Source: RPQJ01 sp963731105 (lineage in GTDB: Bacteria; Pseudomonadota; Gammaproteobacteria; Steroidobacterales; Steroidobacteraceae). From it: a stretch of 64,000 nt of DNA. Of the stretch, positions 61,841-64,000 are shown one piece after another (positions within the stretch are counted from its first letter, which is position 1; each line of letters begins with the position of its first letter). The notes beneath the pieces are model-generated. The model was not told the origin of the DNA. It did no database searches and worked only from the letters and a program-made list of their open reading frames with translations. The position numbers and the translations under genes are program-made. The stretch lies in the NCBI GenBank assembly GCA_963731105.1, contig CAVSUM010000010.1, forward strand, positions 248,001 through 312,000. The letters run 5' to 3'.

Positions 61841-64000
61841 TCAGGGAATCTCGCGCCAGCCGACGCGGCGCACCGCGCCTGCGGCACCCGGCGCCACCGG
61901 AATGCTCATGGCTTTGACGGTCGTGTCCGCCTGGGTCACGATCGCGACCAGCTTGTTGTTCGGCAGGCGAATCAGGGTCAGGCCCGTGGCAATCGACGAG
62001 CCCACCGGGAACCCGACCGCACGGTTCTGCGAGGTGCTCACCGCGGCACCGGTCTTGTAGTCGAACGCATACAGCCAGCTGGTGCCGCCGACCGAGCAAT
62101 AGTCGTTTTCGGGCTTGTTCGACAGTCCCACCAGGGTGCCGAGCTGCAGGCGCAGGTCGACGCTGACCCGCTCGCCGACCGGCAGCGCGAGGAACCAGCC
62201 GTTATTGGTCGACCAGTCGACCACGACCGGATTCGGGATCGTGCGCGGTGATGCCGACGCGTCGAGCGTCTGTTCCACGAGAGTGCCACTGGTCGCGAAT
62301 ACGCCGATGTCCGCGCCGGTGTCCTTCACCGCGTAGTAGGCCTGGGCAATCGTCGTCGACGGAGCCGATGCGGACAGGTCGTTGAACCCGAGATAGCGGC
62401 CAGTGCCGAAGTAAATGACCCGGTGGTAGGTGCCCGAGTTGTCGCGGATGCGCGCCAGCTCCGGCCGGACGGTGATCGGCTGGGAACCGGCGGTGGCGGA
62501 CGTCCTGCCGAGACGCAGCGACGTGCCGCTGCCGTTGCTCAGGTCGAATCGCCACAGGTTACCGGCGAGGTCGCCGCCATAGACGTACTGCGTCGTGTTG
62601 TCGATCAGTCCGGCCGTGACGAAGTTGTTGATTTTCGCGATGCCGCTCTGGTCGGGGTTGGTGTTGGCGTTGTCGGTGATGATCTCGCTGAGCAGCGAGC
62701 CATCGATGGCGTCCACGACGTAGAGCCGGCCCTTGCCGTCGCCACCTGGCCCGTTGTTGTTGTAGCCGGACGCGAACAGCACCACCCAACGGCCGTCAGA
62801 GGCACGCTTGGTCAGGATCGGGTTGCCGTAGCTGTACCCCATGTCGTCGTCCTGGGCGGTACCGAACTCCCAGAGCGCCTTCGGAGCGTCGGGATCCGTC
62901 ACGTCGAGCGCCACGTAGGCCTTGCCGCCGCCGCCGAGGCCGGCGACCAGGATGGTCCGCCAGCTGGTGCCGTCGTAGGCGTCGCCGACGGCGATCGGCC
63001 CGTCGACGAAGAAGCGATGGTTGTTGGCATAGCCCGCGTCGGCGAGCTTGTAGAGCTGCGGCACGACCACGGACGGGATGTAGCCCCACAGTTCCTCGCC
63101 GGTCTCGGCGTCGAACGCATGCAGCATGCCGTCGTTGGCGCCGACGTACACGGCCGCCTTGCGGCCGACATTGGCGGTGACGAACGCGGCATAGCCGGTG
63201 TCCGTATATGCGAACGGCGGCTTGCGCACGAATACCGGCGCCGCATTGACGATGTCGCCGAGCGCGAAGGTCCGATCACGGAACAGCTTGCTCACGTCGG
63301 CGGGCTGGCCCTGGTTGCCGGTCTGGCCGCGGATGAAGTCGATCATCGCGTCGCTGGTCGCCGCGGTCTTCTGGGCGGCGGACCAGGTGTCGAATTGCGT
63401 GAGCTTGCCATTGGGATTCGACGTGTCCGACTTGAAGTGGCCGGCCGCGATCTCGGTGGCGAGTTCGGTCGCCTCGAAGGACTTGAGCAGGTCCGTCGCG
63501 GTGCTGTCGAACGTATAGATCGTGCGGGTATCGGTCGCCGCACCGACCTTCTTGCTGAGCTCGGTCTGCGCCGACCAGACGACGGTCGGCGACAGCGTGC
63601 CGGTGTTGAGCTCGATGGTGCGTGCGAGCAGGTCGCCGTACCAGAGGCCGGTCGTGTACTGCGCGATGTAGGCGAAGTTGTCGCCGGCGACCGGCTCGAG
63701 GCTGCTGGTGGCCGCCGAGGCGGCCGAGGCATTCGTCACCGAGATCGCGGCGAGCGTCTTCCGGAGGGCGATGATCACCGAGTCCGGGTTCGATGCGCTC
63801 AGGTACTGGCCGCGCCCGTTGACGGCGGCGTGCCAGGTGTCGTCCACGCGCACCGTGACCTGCTGGTTCGTGTTGCGGATGTCGGGATTCGGCCAGTTCT
63901 TGGTGCCCTGCAGGATGGCGTTGTAGTCGGCCGAGCCGCCGGTGAGGTAGTCCTCATCGTAGGCGAGCGTGCCCGCGACACCGAGGCCGAGCGCGAAGGT
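61841..64000 (-). CDS. pilY1: Type IV pilus tip-associated adhesin PilY1 (partial, continues past window)
   Basis: The C-terminal 719 residues of PilY1/PilC; the frame is open to base 64000, so the N-terminal part lies outside. The beta-propeller C-terminal domain is obvious: 'AVYVGANDGMLHAFDAETGE', 'YKLADAGYANNHRFFVDGPI', 'LVAGLGGGGKAYVALDVTDP' and 'GSLLSEIITDNANTNPDQSG' (calcium-binding region). It promotes pilus biogenesis and surface adhesion. It converges with gmk and has no fimT/pilVWX genes in view, so the minor-pilin operon must extend to the right. Confidence 0.93.
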   Translation of the reverse strand, partial: TFALGLGVAGTLAYDEDYLTGGSADYNAILQGTKNWPNPDIRNTNQQVTVRVDDTWHAAVNGRGQYLSASNPDSVIIALRKTLAAISVTNASAASAATSSLEPVAGDNFAYIAQYTTGLWYGDLLARTIELNTGTLSPTVVWSAQTELSKKVGAATDTRTIYTFDSTATDLLKSFEATELATEIAAGHFKSDTSNPNGKLTQFDTWSAAQKTAATSDAMIDFIRGQTGNQGQPADVSKLFRDRTFALGDIVNAAPVFVRKPPFAYTDTGYAAFVTANVGRKAAVYVGANDGMLHAFDAETGEELWGYIPSVVVPQLYKLADAGYANNHRFFVDGPIAVGDAYDGTSWRTILVAGLGGGGKAYVALDVTDPDAPKALWEFGTAQDDDMGYSYGNPILTKRASDGRWVVLFASGYNNNGPGGDGKGRLYVVDAIDGSLLSEIITDNANTNPDQSGIAKINNFVTAGLIDNTTQYVYGGDLAGNLWRFDLSNGSGTSLRLGRTSATAGSQPITVRPELARIRDNSGTYHRVIYFGTGRYLGFNDLSASAPSTTIAQAYYAVKDTGADIGVFATSGTLVEQTLDASASPRTIPNPVVVDWSTNNGWFLALPVGERVSVDLRLQLGTLVGLSNKPENDYCSVGGTSWLYAFDYKTGAAVSTSQNRAVGFPVGSSIATGLTLIRLPNNKLVAIVTQADTTVKAMSIPVAPGAAGAVRRVGWREIP

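Overview
The window is high-GC DNA, almost certainly from a gammaproteobacterium. Several neighbourhoods are typical of that class: tesA divergent from a ybbA/ybbP-type ABC exporter, mrcA divergent from pilMNOPQ followed by aroK-aroB, rph-rdgB-hemW, and yicC followed by gmk. Wax-ester genes and type IV pili fit the Nevskiales/Steroidobacterales/Xanthomonadales part of the class, but the sequence alone does not fix the family.

Layout. 0-3 kb: the end of a chaperone-usher fimbrial cluster (partial usher, spore-coat-U-type subunit, a secreted protein). 3-7.8 kb: a three-gene 2-oxoacid:ferredoxin oxidoreductase operon (Fe-S/FAD electron-transfer subunit, KorA, KorB). 7.9-10.1 kb: a BrnT/BrnA toxin-antitoxin pair, a DUF4124 protein and a lipid kinase. 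10.3-13.3 kb: a DUF2868/DUF3482 pair with a REP hairpin exactly at the gene junction. 13.4-14.7 kb: a small membrane protein and a DUF3011 protein. 14.7-25.5 kb: a lipid-storage neighbourhood with fatty acyl-CoA reductase, wax ester synthase/DGAT, phasin, patatin, acyl-CoA ligase and TesA, interrupted by a REP-associated transposase element with near-identical inverted ends. 25.4-39.1 kb: YbbA/YbbP, ppa, hemE, pyrF, dgt, aroB, aroK and pilQPONM. 39.5-42.5 kb: penicillin-binding protein 1A and a conserved unknown.

42.5-52.3 kb is the accessory stretch. It holds HAF-repeat lipoproteins (one tandem copy degenerate), small lipoproteins, a YbjQ protein, a PIN-type toxin-antitoxin pair with a palindromic operator, and two families of dispersed repeats. 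52.3-61.8 kb returns to housekeeping genes: gltA, an M48 protease, rpmE, a region with DnaA boxes, hemW, rdgB, rph, a PP2C phosphatase, yicC and gmk. The window ends inside pilY1 on the minus strand, so pilus adhesin and pilus assembly genes lie about 25 kb apart.

About twenty reading-frame breaks interrupt otherwise well conserved genes, some of them essential (gmk, aroK, hemW, yicC, fadD, tesA, korB). The simplest reading is single-base indel error in the assembly, so each 'frameshift' below should be treated as a probable sequence error unless stated otherwise. The degenerate second HAF copy is the main exception.
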